Shown: positions 9,134 to 20,510 of the stretch, piece by piece | Layout of the letters: every line of letters starts with the position of its first letter | How positions within the stretch are numbered: the stretch's first letter is position 1 | NCBI GenBank assembly: GCA_025800385.1 | Contig: JAOXRS010000066.1 | Coordinates: 1-64,000 of the forward strand | DNA: 64,000 bases | Direction of reading: 5' to 3' | Source of the DNA: Candidatus Albibeggiatoa sp. nov. NOAA | GTDB lineage: Bacteria > Pseudomonadota > Gammaproteobacteria > Beggiatoales > Beggiatoaceae | Program-made: the position numbers and the translations under genes | Notes under the pieces: model-generated | Databases searched by the model: none | What the model was told of the DNA's origin: nothing | The model's input: only the letters and a program-made list of their open reading frames with translations

Positions 9134-9308
9134 GATTTTTCCTATTTTTTTAGAAAAGATAGACGATATTAAACTGCAATATGTGTTTTATGTTGAATGT
9201 AGAAATCGGCTGTTTATGAAATAAGTCATATTTAAAAGGCTTAGCTGTTTAGAAATTTGTCTGCGTAACGTTCAAATACAAAGTTGCAAATGAACGCCAC
9301 ATCAAACA

Positions 9309-10217
9309 TTAATAAAACCGTTGTTCACCATCAGGTCTATCTTTAAAACGTCGGTGCGCCCATAAGTATTGTTCTGGAGCTTGGCGGGTTTGCTGTTCAA
9401 TTAAATTATTTACCGTCTCAGCATCTGCGACATTATCACCTGTTGGAAAATTCTCTAAAGCGGGTTGCAAAATGACTTGATAACCTTGTCCATTAGGTAA
9501 ACGTCTCACAAAGAAAGGTACAACTGCCGCCCCTGTTAATTTAGCTAATCGTGCTGTTGCTGTATTGGTTGCCGCAGGAATATTAAAAAATCGCGCAAAT
9601 ACACTATTCTTATGCCCAAAATTTTGATCCATCGCAAACCAAACAGGCTTATTTTGTTTTAAACTACGAATCATATCTCGAATAGCATCACGTGAAATCG
9701 CCTTTTCAGCGTGTAGTTCACGGCTTTTTTTCATAAACAACTCAACTACAGGATTTTCATGCGGGCGATAGGTTGCGTGTACTTTGGTTTTCAGCGTTAA
9801 GAATCGTGTGCCAATTTCTAACGATGTAAAATGTGCACTGAGTAAAATTACGCCTTTGCCTCGCGCTAATGCCTGTTCTAAATACTCATAACCCTCAACT
9901 TGTCCTAAGTGTGCTAAATGCTTATCTGCCACCCACCATGCTGTGACCATTTCCAGTAAACCCATGCCCAACGACTCGAAATGTCGGATCAATAACTGTT
10001 GACGTTCTGATTCTGTCAATTCAGGAAAACATAAGTCTAGGTTTATTTTTGCAATTTTACGCCGCCGCTTCGCCAGTCGATAGGCAATGCGCCCTAACTG
10101 CCTTCCTGCCGCTAATTGCCAAGCATAAGGTAAACGTGTCAATAACCATAAAACACCCAAGCCAAACCAAGTGAGCCAATAACGTGGCACGAGTAATGCG
10201 ATAAAATCTGTTTGCAT
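9309..10217 (-). CDS. LpxL/HtrB-type lipid A acyltransferase
   Basis: Transfers a secondary acyl chain from acyl-ACP onto the Kdo-lipid A precursor at the inner membrane. The HX4(D/E) catalytic motif is HFTSLE, preceded by GKGVILLSA; the family stretch AMDQNFG follows near residue 195. The N terminus has one hydrophobic anchor (YWLTWFGLGVLWLLTRL) followed by a basic patch. At 302 residues it is of normal length. I use the ATG at 10217 (MQTDFIALLV) because the longer reading starts with TTG. Whether it adds laurate, myristate or palmitoleate cannot be seen. It is monocistronic and divergent from the GGDEF-EAL gene. Confidence 0.88.
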   Translation of the reverse strand: MQTDFIALLVPRYWLTWFGLGVLWLLTRLPYAWQLAAGRQLGRIAYRLAKRRRKIAKINLDLCFPELTESERQQLLIRHFESLGMGLLEMVTAWWVADKHLAHLGQVEGYEYLEQALARGKGVILLSAHFTSLEIGTRFLTLKTKVHATYRPHENPVVELFMKKSRELHAEKAISRDAIRDMIRSLKQNKPVWFAMDQNFGHKNSVFARFFNIPAATNTATARLAKLTGAAVVPFFVRRLPNGQGYQVILQPALENFPTGDNVADAETVNNLIEQQTRQAPEQYLWAHRRFKDRPDGEQRFY

Positions 10218-10283
10218 AGAGAACAATATCTTTTTATTATGCTATGTATAAAATCGGCTTTAAGACCGAGATTCAGTTAATGA

Positions 10284-12416
10284 ATGATAAAAATAAATGA
10301 TTTTGCAATAAAGCAAGACACTACCAATGTTGGCGAGAACCCATACCACCGAAAGCTTATGCACATTTTACTTGTTGAAGAAGATGCTCAAGATTATCTC
10401 ACAATTCGTCAATTTTTGGATGAACAAAGTGGCAAGTCTAAAATTGACTGGGCACCTAATTATGAAAGTGCACTAAAGTCATCTAAATCAAAAAACTATG
10501 ATGTCTTCCTGATTGGTTACTATGCCCGCCACAGTAAGCAAGAGGCCTTTCTTAGGTGGCTGTATCGTTTTGCGAAAGTCCCCGTGATCCTCCTCCTGAA
10601 AACCGAAGATGATACCCAGCACCTTGACCTCTCTGCTTATAAAACCGATTACCTGCTTAAAAGACAACTAAGCTGGAGTTTGTTGCATCGAGTGATTCGT
10701 TATATCAACCAACTGATTGAAATTGATAAATCTTGCCAGCATTATCGCTTTGCATTTAAGCAAGCAGTGCAATTTATTGGTATTTTTTCGCCTCAAGGCA
10801 AAGTGTTAGAAGCGAATCAAACCGCACTGGGCAGCATTGATAGTTCTTTAGAGCAAGTACAGAATCAATATGTTTGGGATACGGCATGGGCAAAAAACAA
10901 TCAAGCCCAATTTAAATCTGCTGTGGCAACGGCGGCGCATGGTGAATTTATTCATTATGAAATGGAGCTGGAAACCGACCAACGCGGCAATATCATCATC
11001 GATTTCAGCCTTACACCAATTAAAAACGATATGGGTAAGGTTTTATGGCTATTGGCGGAAGGTCGGGATTTAAGCGAACGCAAGGACATGGAGCAACAAC
11101 TCACCCATGCCACTTTACACGATCACCTCACAGGTTTGCCAAATCGACAGTTATTTTTCGAATATTTAGAACGTGCAATGCAAAAGTTATCGCATAGCCA
11201 TAAGCGTTTGGCGGTATTGTTCATTGATATTGATCGGTTTCGAATGGTAAACGAAAGCCTTGGGCATGACATGGGTGATTGGTTGCTGATGGAAATTGCC
11301 GAACGTTTACAAAGCAGCATTGCACCTGACAATTTATTAGCCCGTTTTGGCGGCGATGAATTTGCGATTATTCAAGAAGATGTGGAAGATTTAGCTGATG
11401 CAACCCGTTTGGCCGCGAAAATTAATAAAGCTTTGGCTCAGCCTTTTTTACTTGATGGCTGCGAAGTGGTCACGTCGGCCAGTATTGGGATTGCTTATAA
11501 TCATGATGAAATTGGTGATGGAGCGAATTTACTCCGTAATGCAGATACTGCCATGTATCGCGCCAAAATGATGGGGAAATCCCGTTATGCTGTTTACAAT
11601 CAAAGCATGGAAAGCAACGCGCTGTCCCGATTGAAAATTGAGGCAGAATTACACCGTGGCTTGGAACGAGACGATTTTATTTTATTTTATCAACCACAAT
11701 TGGATTTAGGGTCTGAGCAAATTTGTGGTGTCGAGGCCTTGATTCGGTTCAATCACCCGCATAAGGGTTTGATGTCACCCGTTGAATTTATTCCAATTTT
11801 AGAAGATAGCGGTATTATCGTTAAACTAAGTGAATGGATTTTACACACAGCTTGTACGCAGTTTAAAACATGGTTGGCGCAAGGATTTCCAATGCAGCGT
11901 ATTGCGGTTAATTTGTCTGCCTTACAGTTTAAAAGCCATAATTTAACCCATTTGGTTGCCAAAGTACTGCATGATACACACTTAGATGCGCAACATTTAG
12001 AGTTAGAACTAACTGAGCATTCTTTACTCGAAGATACTCACACCGCAATCAAAACAATTAACCGATTCAAAGATATGGGAATTCGTGTCACTATTGATGA
12101 TTTTGGGACGGGTTACGCTTCGCTGAATTATCTAAAACACTTTCCTGCCCATTGTTTAAAAATAGATAAAAGCTTTATTCAGGAAATTACCCATTCAAAA
12201 ATTGATGCGGAAATTACCAAGGCTATGATTAATATGGCACATGCGTTGGGAATGAGCGTGATTGCCGAAGGGGTGGAAACAATTCAGCAGCGCGATTTTT
12301 TACGCCGAAACCATTGTGATTCTGGTCAAGGTTATTTATATGCGCCTGCAATGTCTCAACAAGATTTTATGACATGGGCACATCAATATTGCAAAATGCA
12401 AGATCATGCTATTTGA
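10284..12416 (+). CDS. Degenerate receiver-PAS-GGDEF-EAL cyclic-di-GMP protein
   Basis: 710 residues, cytoplasmic. Residues 25-145 fold as a receiver domain (MHILLVEEDAQD; later TDYLLKRQLSWSLLHRVIRY), but the position of the phospho-accepting Asp is G78 (YDVFLIGYY), so ordinary phosphorylation is not possible. A PAS domain follows at about 150-270. The GGDEF domain has an intact RFGGDEFAII but no RXXD inhibitory site five residues before it. The EAL domain keeps GVEALIRF, AVNLSALQF, LELELTE, DDFGTGY and AEGVET. Synthesis and hydrolysis of cyclic-di-GMP are both chemically possible; which one dominates is unknown. It stands alone, about 40 bases before hemH on the same strand. Confidence 0.9.
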   Translation: MIKINDFAIKQDTTNVGENPYHRKLMHILLVEEDAQDYLTIRQFLDEQSGKSKIDWAPNYESALKSSKSKNYDVFLIGYYARHSKQEAFLRWLYRFAKVPVILLLKTEDDTQHLDLSAYKTDYLLKRQLSWSLLHRVIRYINQLIEIDKSCQHYRFAFKQAVQFIGIFSPQGKVLEANQTALGSIDSSLEQVQNQYVWDTAWAKNNQAQFKSAVATAAHGEFIHYEMELETDQRGNIIIDFSLTPIKNDMGKVLWLLAEGRDLSERKDMEQQLTHATLHDHLTGLPNRQLFFEYLERAMQKLSHSHKRLAVLFIDIDRFRMVNESLGHDMGDWLLMEIAERLQSSIAPDNLLARFGGDEFAIIQEDVEDLADATRLAAKINKALAQPFLLDGCEVVTSASIGIAYNHDEIGDGANLLRNADTAMYRAKMMGKSRYAVYNQSMESNALSRLKIEAELHRGLERDDFILFYQPQLDLGSEQICGVEALIRFNHPHKGLMSPVEFIPILEDSGIIVKLSEWILHTACTQFKTWLAQGFPMQRIAVNLSALQFKSHNLTHLVAKVLHDTHLDAQHLELELTEHSLLEDTHTAIKTINRFKDMGIRVTIDDFGTGYASLNYLKHFPAHCLKIDKSFIQEITHSKIDAEITKAMINMAHALGMSVIAEGVETIQQRDFLRRNHCDSGQGYLYAPAMSQQDFMTWAHQYCKMQDHAI

Positions 12417-12459
12417 AATAACTAAAGTGTTGGACTATTAAAAGCCAATAATTTAAATT

Positions 12460-13605
12460 ATGCGGATTAAGAGCAAAGATGATCTAGCACTAGTTGATAA
12501 TATGAAAAGTTATTTAAATAGCAGTGAACAACCTCATAGTACATTGCCTGTTACAGGTATTTTGCTGACCAATTTAGGCACGCCTGATGCACCAACACCC
12601 ACCGCATTACGTCGGTATTTAGCTGAATTTTTAAGTGATCCCCGTATTACAGAGCTACCGCGCTGGCTTTGGTGGCCAATTTTACACGGTATTATTTTAC
12701 GCACCCGCCCTGCTCGTTCAGCTAAAAATTACGCCAAAATATGGACTGATGAAGGCTCTCCATTATTTACCATTTCTCAGCAGCAAACCAAGAAGTTACA
12801 AGCCTTATTATCTCAACATTTTGACTCTCCTGTTCAAGTGGCTTTAGGAATGCGTTATGGTCAGCCTTCTATTGAGACTGGTTTAGAACAACTACGCCAA
12901 GTCAATGCACAGCGCATTATTGTATTACCGTTATATCCGCAATATAGTTCCTCAACAACAGGCTCAACCTATGATGCAATCGGTGACTGTCTGAAAAAAT
13001 GGCGATGGATTCCAGATTTACAATTTATTAGCCATTATCATGACAATGAAGGCTATATTAATGCCTTAGCCTCAAGCGTTCGACATCATTGGGATCAGCA
13101 TGGGCAGCCTGATAAATTATTATTTTCATTTCATGGTGTGCCTAGACGTTTTCTCGATGCGGGCGATCCTTACTTTTGTGAATGCCATAAAACCGCGCGT
13201 TTGGTTGCGACCACATTGGACTTAAAAGAAGATCAATATCAAGTGGTGTTTCAATCTCGGTTTGGACGGGAAGAATGGATTAAACCTTATACTGATGAAA
13301 CGTTGAAAAAACTACCAAAACAAGGTGTTAAACATGTCAATGTGATTTGTCCAGGGTTCTCTGCAGACTGCTTGGAAACATTGGAAGAAATTGACCAAGA
13401 AAACCGAGCATACTTCTTAGAATCAGGTGGTGAACAATATCACTATATTCCTGCTTTGAATGCACAAGATGCGCATATGCAAGCCTTAGCCAATTTGGTG
13501 ATTCAACGTGCTCAAGCATGGTCTTTAAAATCAACCGACGTTTTACAATCAGAACAAGAACAACGCTTGCTTCAAGTAGAAAAAGTGTCGAAAATCCAGT
13601 CATAA
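12460..13605 (+). CDS. hemH: Ferrochelatase
   Basis: Inserts ferrous iron into protoporphyrin IX, the last step of protoheme synthesis, at the inner face of the membrane. Recognised from LLTNLGTPDAPT, the active-site FSFHGVPRRF with its conserved His, FQSRFG and CPGFSADCLETLEEI. At 381 residues it is longer than the usual 320-350: about 30 extra residues precede the first strand and about 25 follow the last helix. A second ATG at 12502 would shorten the N terminus; neither start has a good ribosome site. Single-copy heme synthesis fits a respiratory, cytochrome-rich organism. Confidence 0.93.
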   Translation: MRIKSKDDLALVDNMKSYLNSSEQPHSTLPVTGILLTNLGTPDAPTPTALRRYLAEFLSDPRITELPRWLWWPILHGIILRTRPARSAKNYAKIWTDEGSPLFTISQQQTKKLQALLSQHFDSPVQVALGMRYGQPSIETGLEQLRQVNAQRIIVLPLYPQYSSSTTGSTYDAIGDCLKKWRWIPDLQFISHYHDNEGYINALASSVRHHWDQHGQPDKLLFSFHGVPRRFLDAGDPYFCECHKTARLVATTLDLKEDQYQVVFQSRFGREEWIKPYTDETLKKLPKQGVKHVNVICPGFSADCLETLEEIDQENRAYFLESGGEQYHYIPALNAQDAHMQALANLVIQRAQAWSLKSTDVLQSEQEQRLLQVEKVSKIQS

Positions 13606-13708
13606 ATAACCAAAAATGCCATTTTTATTATCAATTTTTGCCACTTCTTAATATAATGTTAATTTTCAAGCTTTTGAATTTATTAATTTAATTTCGCAAA
13701 AAAAGGGG

Positions 13709-13724
13709 TGGCACTACCTTTGCT
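13709..13724 (+). promoter_or_regulatory. Sigma-54 promoter (-24/-12)
   Basis: TGGCAC, five bases, TTGCT: an exact match to the core TGGCAC-N5-TTGC[AT], with GG and GC ten bases apart. It lies 43 bases before the ATG of the small membrane protein at 13768, a normal distance for a leader of about 30 bases. No obvious activator gene is adjacent. Confidence 0.7.
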
Positions 13725-13767
13725 CTAAAAGAAATATCTTTATAATAATATATATTAAGAGTAAATC

Positions 13768-14106
13768 ATGTTTAATATTGGCGATTATGTAGAATTCTAC
13801 TTTGAGGGTCGGGAATTATTTTCCAGTACTCGCGTGGATGTGAAAGGAAAAATCACTCGCGTTAATGAATTAGGTTGTTTTGTTAAAATTACAAATATTG
13901 AGCCAGAAAATAATCTCATGATTGGTGGTCGAACGTATCGCTTAGGTGACGAATTATACATGCTGAACAGTGCATTGCATTTGTGTCAGGATGAAAGAAT
14001 CAATGTTGGTGGGAGCATAGTTAAAGATAGCTTAGCATGGATTTGGGTGGTTTTATCCATTATTTTCATTCTACTGTGGTTTATTACTCAAAATGGTACG
14101 TATTAA
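13768..14106 (+). CDS. Small membrane protein with N-terminal beta domain, sigma-54 controlled
   Basis: 112 residues, family unknown. Residues 1-75 alternate charged and hydrophobic residues as short beta strands (IGDYVEFYFEG, VDVKGKITRVNELGCFVKI, RTYRLGDELYML), rather like a small barrel of the PilZ/SH3 kind, but the PilZ RXXXR and DXSXXG motifs are absent. A single membrane helix (AWIWVVLSIIFILLWFI) ends the protein, which would place the beta domain in the cytoplasm or periplasm on a tail anchor. The gene is preceded by a clear sigma-54 promoter and followed by a strong terminator, so it is a monocistronic, regulated unit. Confidence 0.7.
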   Translation: MFNIGDYVEFYFEGRELFSSTRVDVKGKITRVNELGCFVKITNIEPENNLMIGGRTYRLGDELYMLNSALHLCQDERINVGGSIVKDSLAWIWVVLSIIFILLWFITQNGTY

Positions 14107-14151
14107 ATAATAAAAAATTAGGCAGTCCCTGTGTTTAAATAGTAATTAATC

Positions 14152-14188
14152 GCCGCTTCTTGCATTATGTGGAAGTGGCTTTTTTTTT
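14152..14188 (+). terminator. Rho-independent terminator after the small membrane protein gene
   Basis: GCCGCTTC at 14152-14159 pairs with GAAGTGGC at 14172-14179 (eight pairs, one G-U) and is followed at once by nine T residues. Confidence 0.88.
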
Positions 14189-14327
14189 GCCATTATTTCC
14201 CTAAAATCGCGACATACCACACATTATAACGTCATCATTTGGCTATTTTTCTATTTTGTTTCTTAAAATCGACTTAAAGTACTGATATGATAGCCTGATA
14301 ACAAATAATATGATTGACCACCGCTAA

Positions 14328-15968
<1,641 letters not shown>

Positions 15969-15984
15969 AATGGTGTAAATAGAA

Positions 15985-16024
15985 GGAAGCCTCTACGGAT
16001 TTAGAAAAAAGAGGTTTCCATTTT
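15985..16024 (+). terminator. Rho-independent terminator after pgm
   Basis: GGAAGCCTCT at 15985-15994 pairs with AGAGGTTTCC at 16010-16019 (ten pairs, one G-U) and is followed by ATTTT. It sits between pgm and the convergent WD40 gene. Confidence 0.78.
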
Positions 16025-16042
16025 CCTTAATTAATTCAGTGA

Positions 16043-17221
16043 CTAAATCGACCATATTTTAATCGTGTCATCACCGCTTGCAGATACTAATTTCTTGCCA
16101 TCAGGTGAAAATGCGATACTGTTTACATAGCTTTCATGTTTATCCAATGTTGTGATGTGCCCCGCCGTGCTGACTTCCCAATATCGGATCAAACCATCAT
16201 AACTACTTGAAACTAAAACCTGACTGTCTGAGCTAAAAACTAAATCCGCTACATCATTTCGATGTCCATCAATAGTGCTTCGAAGTGTTGCAATACTGCC
16301 TACAATATCCCATAGCAAGATTGTATTATCGCTGCCACCTGATGCAAGCATGTTCCCATCAGGACTAAATGCAACCGTTCTGACCCAATCAGTATGCTGA
16401 GTCAACACTTGGAGCTGTTGGCCTTCTATGTTCCATAAGCGTACCGTATTATCAAATCCACCTGTGGCTAACATTTTACTATCAGGGCTAAAAGCGACGG
16501 CATCCGCTGATTTATAATGCCCTGCTTTTTTCTTATTCCACTTGCTACCTATGGCAAGCCAATGTTGTTGCTGCTTCTGCAAATCCAAAACTTGTACACT
16601 GTTGTTCCAACTTACAGCAGCTAGATATTTACCATCAGCACTAAAAGCAAGATCATAAATACCATCATACTGGCTCAATTTTGCGTTATGTCCTGTAATC
16701 ACGGCTTCTTGTTGGCCAGATTCTACATTCCAAATACGTATCGTGTTATCTTCACTACCAGAAGCAAGCCACTGTCCGCTCGGATTAAAAGTAAGTGCAT
16801 GAACCCGATCGGTATGTCCTGTAAATAATGTAACGCTTTTTCCCGTTTCCAGTTCCCATAATCGTACGGTTTTGTCTACACCGCTTGAAGCAATATAACG
16901 TCCATCAGGACTGACATCTACAGCGAGCACACTATCTGTATGTCCTTGCAAAGTAAGTACTAAATGTTGAGGAACAGTATATTCACCTTTCACCTGAGCC
17001 GTCATATTAATTGGTGGCTTAGATATGAGCTGGCCTTCTGCATAGTATGAATATATCCATGCAGCCAATACCAGTATTATTAAAATTCTTGTCATAATCT
17101 CAAATGTTTGGTCATAACAAGTATCAATAAAACCAAGGTTAGCATAGAACTTATAAACAAACGGCAATAGCAATAATATGATGAGAATCGCAATGATAAT
17201 AATATTTCTATATTTACCCAT
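16043..17221 (-). CDS. Membrane-anchored seven-bladed WD40 repeat protein
   Basis: 392 residues. Two membrane helices (about residues 5-24, IIIIAILIILLLLPFVYKF, and 44-60) are followed by seven WD40 repeats filling residues 85-392. Six blades show the usual GH/H...W pattern (GHTDSVLAVDVSPDG, GHTDRVHALTFNPSG and so on, ending KIWSI); the third is less regular. Seven blades make one closed propeller, so this is a membrane-tethered interaction platform. The N and C termini both face the same side. It lies 84 bases downstream of trkH on the same strand and may be co-transcribed, but a link to potassium uptake is only positional. Confidence 0.85.
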   Translation of the reverse strand: MGKYRNIIIIAILIILLLLPFVYKFYANLGFIDTCYDQTFEIMTRILIILVLAAWIYSYYAEGQLISKPPINMTAQVKGEYTVPQHLVLTLQGHTDSVLAVDVSPDGRYIASSGVDKTVRLWELETGKSVTLFTGHTDRVHALTFNPSGQWLASGSEDNTIRIWNVESGQQEAVITGHNAKLSQYDGIYDLAFSADGKYLAAVSWNNSVQVLDLQKQQQHWLAIGSKWNKKKAGHYKSADAVAFSPDSKMLATGGFDNTVRLWNIEGQQLQVLTQHTDWVRTVAFSPDGNMLASGGSDNTILLWDIVGSIATLRSTIDGHRNDVADLVFSSDSQVLVSSSYDGLIRYWEVSTAGHITTLDKHESYVNSIAFSPDGKKLVSASGDDTIKIWSI

Positions 17222-17305
17222 TGGAACATTAGCACCCTATGAAAAATGAGTTTTGGCTTCTAATAATTAAAACAAATCAGCTACACGATTTCACACTATT
17301 CTCAA

Positions 17306-18760
17306 TTAATGTCGCCAGAATGCTGGAGTCAGTAATACAAGTAAGGTAAAGACTTCTAAACGCCCCAATAACATAGCAAAACTTAAAATCCATAAGCCTG
17401 CCGAACTTTCCACTGATTCAAAAGTCAATGCCACTGTGCCTAACGAAGGGCCTGTCATATTTAGCGTCGAAGCCACTCCTGCGAAGGCGGTCACCATGTC
17501 TGCTCCCGTGGCCATAAACATCAATGATAATAAAATAAAGCTGGCCATGTATAAAAAGCTAAATCCCCATACCGCTTGTGCGACAGAATCTGATACTTTG
17601 CGTTGACCAATTTTGACCGTAATAATTGCATTGGGATGGATTAAACGCATGATTTCCCGTGCTGCCTGCTTGTATAACAAAATAATCCGCACTACACGAA
17701 TCCCGCCCGTGGTTGACCCCACACAACCGCCAATAAAGCCACTACCCAAAATCAAAATTGGTAAAAACAATGGCCATTGATGAAATTCATCAGTCAAATA
17801 ACCTGTACTACTAATAATGGAAACAACTTGGAAGCTGGCATAACGCAATGCAGTGAAGAAGTCAGGGTATTTTCCTGTCCACATCAGCACGATGATAGAA
17901 ATAGCAATTAAGCCCAATACAATTGCAATAAATACCATTCCTTGAAAATCATGCCAATACGTCATCAAATCACGTTTACGCCATGCAATAAAGTGAATCG
18001 AGAAGTTGAGACTGCCCATCATCATAAAAAAGATCGCAATCACTTCAATCCACACATTATCATAAAAGCCTAAACTGGCATCATGGGTTGAAAAACCGCC
18101 CGTCGCCACCGTGGTATAACTATGACAAATCGCATCAAATGCCGTCATGCCTGCCACCCAATAAGCCAGCGCACAAGCAATGGTTAAACTGCTATAAATG
18201 AACAGCAAGGCTTTTGCAGTATGAGCTAAACGTGGGGTTAACTTTTCATCTCGCATCGGGCCGGGGGCTTCAGCACGATATAACTGCATTCCACCAATAC
18301 CCAACATCGGTAAAATCGCCACCGCTAAGACAATAATCCCCAAACCACCAAGCCATTGTAATTGTTGGCGATAATAGAGGATCGATTCAGGCATACTGTC
18401 CAAGCCTGATAGCACGGTTGCCCCTGTCGTGGTAAAGCCCGAAACCGATTCAAAAACCGCTTTGGCAATTGTAATATCAATGCTTTCAACCAGTAAAAAC
18501 GGTAATGCACCGACAACGCCCAGCACACTCCAGAACACAGCAGTAATGATAAAACCGTCACGTAAATACAGCTCCTGCTTAACATGACGCATTGGAAACC
18601 AGAACATCATGCCCAAGCCAAACATGACAAAAAACGCCACTAATAATGCACCTAAAGCCTGATCTTTATAAATCAAAGAAACCAGCATCGGCGGTGTCAA
18701 AGTCAAACTAAATGCAATAAGCAATAAACCAAGAATTTTTTGAATAATTTTGAAGTGCAT
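17306..18760 (-). CDS. trkH: Trk-type potassium uptake protein TrkH
   Basis: The membrane subunit of the Trk potassium transporter. About 484 residues from the ATG at 18760 (MHFKIIQKILGLLL), which matches the usual family start; the longer reading adds 35 unlikely residues. The four half-pore loops each show the selectivity-filter glycine: TTTGATVL, TVATGGFST, SSTGYL and NMTGPSLG. Ten or so membrane helices fit the family. It normally works with the NAD-binding regulator TrkA, which is not in the window. Confidence 0.93.
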   Translation of the reverse strand: MHFKIIQKILGLLLIAFSLTLTPPMLVSLIYKDQALGALLVAFFVMFGLGMMFWFPMRHVKQELYLRDGFIITAVFWSVLGVVGALPFLLVESIDITIAKAVFESVSGFTTTGATVLSGLDSMPESILYYRQQLQWLGGLGIIVLAVAILPMLGIGGMQLYRAEAPGPMRDEKLTPRLAHTAKALLFIYSSLTIACALAYWVAGMTAFDAICHSYTTVATGGFSTHDASLGFYDNVWIEVIAIFFMMMGSLNFSIHFIAWRKRDLMTYWHDFQGMVFIAIVLGLIAISIIVLMWTGKYPDFFTALRYASFQVVSIISSTGYLTDEFHQWPLFLPILILGSGFIGGCVGSTTGGIRVVRIILLYKQAAREIMRLIHPNAIITVKIGQRKVSDSVAQAVWGFSFLYMASFILLSLMFMATGADMVTAFAGVASTLNMTGPSLGTVALTFESVESSAGLWILSFAMLLGRLEVFTLLVLLTPAFWRH

Positions 18761-19031
18761 AAACGAAACAGTGACATTGTGGGCAATGGATCGAAAGTAT
18801 ACATTGAAAATCTTGTTGACCACAGTATTGATGAATAAAAAATCTTGACTGTGTATTGGAAACAAAAAGATTGAATAGGGAAAGTAGGAATAGTACGTTT
18901 TATAGAATAGGATGATAGGAGAGAACGTTAAGTATAGTTGTTTGATAAAAAAGCCAATTACTCTATCGCTATAAAGTTATTTCTCTAACAATGATAGAAT
19001 AATCAGCCTTAAATGATCTTTTTACAAAAAA

Positions 19032-20123
19032 TTAGACGTTAAATCTAAAGTGCATTACATCACCATCTTGCACAATATATTCTTTGCCTTCCAATCGCCA
19101 TTTGCCTGCTTCTTTTGCACCTTGTTCACCGTTGCAGCCAACAAAGTCATCATAGCCCACAACTTCAGCCCGAATGAAGCCACGCTCAAAATCAGTATGG
19201 ATCACTGCCGCAGCTTGGGGGGCTGTTGCGCCAATGCGTACTGTCCATGCACGTACTTCTTTCTCACCTGCTGTGAAATAAGTTTGCAAGCCTAATAAGC
19301 GGTAACCAGCATGGATCACACGATTTAACCCCGGTTCTTCCATGCCCATTTCTTGTAAAAATTCAACTTGTTCTTCTGCATCTAAACCAACTAATTCCGC
19401 TTCTGTTGCCGCACAAACAGGTACAACCACTGCATTTTCTTCTTGCGCTAACTCGCGGACTTTGTCTAAGTAAGGATTATTTTCAAATCCATCTTCGTTT
19501 ACGTTGGCAATATATAACGTTGGCTTGACCGTTAATAAATGTAGTTCGGCAATCTGGGCTTGTTCATCTTCAGCTAATTCCATCGCACGTACAGGTAAGC
19601 CTTCATTTAAATGCGCCAACACTTTTTCAAATAAAGCCTTTTTCGCGACAGCTTCTTTGTTGCCACTTTTGGTTAATTTACTTACTCGCTGTACAGCACG
19701 TTCTACCGTATCTAAATCGGACAAGGATAATTCAGTGTTGATAACTTCAATATCTTCTAATGGGTTGACTTTGCCTGCAACATGGATCACGTCATCATTG
19801 TCAAAGCAACGCACAACATGGGCAATTGCTTGGGTTTCACGGATATTGGCTAAGAATTGGTTGCCTAAACCCTCGCCTTTAGACGCACCTGCAACCAAGC
19901 CTGCAATGTCAACAAATTCCATCGTGGTAGGAATAGTTTTCTGTGGATTAACAATGTTGCTCAACGCATCTAAACGGGTGTCTGGCATCGCAACCACACC
20001 GACGTTTGGATCAATGGTACAAAAAGGATAGTTTTCTGCTTGGATATCTGCTTCAGTCAGTGCGTTGAATAAAGTGGATTTGCCTACGTTAGGTAAACCA
20101 ACAATGCCACATTTAAAACCCAT
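19032..20123 (-). CDS. ychF: Redox-regulated P-loop ATPase YchF
   Basis: An Obg-related nucleotide-binding protein that prefers ATP over GTP and associates with ribosomes; linked to oxidative-stress responses in E. coli. The P-loop [11 protein letters not shown] is at residues 8-18, DIAGLV is the G3 region, and a C-terminal TGS domain begins near residue 275 ([17 protein letters not shown]). At 363 residues it is of exact family length. In many gammaproteobacteria it follows pth, which is not present here; instead rubredoxin lies upstream. Confidence 0.96.
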   Translation of the reverse strand: MGFKCGIVGLPNVGKSTLFNALTEADIQAENYPFCTIDPNVGVVAMPDTRLDALSNIVNPQKTIPTTMEFVDIAGLVAGASKGEGLGNQFLANIRETQAIAHVVRCFDNDDVIHVAGKVNPLEDIEVINTELSLSDLDTVERAVQRVSKLTKSGNKEAVAKKALFEKVLAHLNEGLPVRAMELAEDEQAQIAELHLLTVKPTLYIANVNEDGFENNPYLDKVRELAQEENAVVVPVCAATEAELVGLDAEEQVEFLQEMGMEEPGLNRVIHAGYRLLGLQTYFTAGEKEVRAWTVRIGATAPQAAAVIHTDFERGFIRAEVVGYDDFVGCNGEQGAKEAGKWRLEGKEYIVQDGDVMHFRFNV

Positions 20124-20224
20124 AGTGTTCTCTTTTCAGTAAAATGATTCGGTTAAGCGCGTATTATCGTGGAAGTGTGGGGATTTTTCAAAAACTTATT
20201 TAAATGAATACCGTGAGGGGAGGC

Positions 20225-20262
20225 GTGGCTGTTCCTTATCATTATTTTTAAACAACAGCCAC
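20225..20262 (-). terminator. Hairpin downstream of the rubredoxin gene
   Basis: GTGGCTGTT at 20225-20233 is the perfect inverted complement of AACAGCCAC at 20254-20262. No T run follows on either strand, so it may be a Rho-assisted terminator or a regulatory hairpin. Confidence 0.45.
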
Positions 20263-20282
20263 ATCTTGTACAAATGTGCAGC

Positions 20283-20459
20283 TTAGTCTTCGATCACTTG
20301 AAAGTCGTCTTTGCCTACGTTACATTCTGGACATAACCAGCTATCTGGTACGTCTGCCCATAATGTGCCCGCTGCAATACCTGCATCAGGATCGCCAATT
20401 GCTTCGTCATAAATATATTGACACACAACACAGACATATTTCTTATAATTATTAGCCAT
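20283..20459 (-). CDS. Rubredoxin
   Basis: A small one-iron electron carrier. The two iron-binding pairs are CVVC near the N terminus and CPEC near residue 42, with the usual [14 protein letters not shown] between them. About 58 residues. I prefer the ATG at 20459 (MANNYKK), nine bases from AAGGA, over the ATG at 20465 which is only three bases from it. Its partner is unknown; candidates are rubredoxin reductases, alkane or fatty-acid oxygenases, or oxygen-detoxifying proteins. It is divergent from thiD. Confidence 0.93.
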   Translation of the reverse strand: MANNYKKYVCVVCQYIYDEAIGDPDAGIAAGTLWADVPDSWLCPECNVGKDDFQVIED

Positions 20460-20510
20460 TTTCATACTTCCTTAGTCAACGATAAAACGACCGCGTACCA
20501 TACCGAAATT

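Noticed and set aside
18761..18865. N-terminal extension of TrkH
   Set aside because: The added residues are not membrane-like and the family begins at MHFKIIQ.
20418..20510. Upstream in-frame start for thiD
   Set aside because: It would overlap the divergent rubredoxin gene and add residues not seen in ThiD; the start MQNSQLP at 20511 matches the family.
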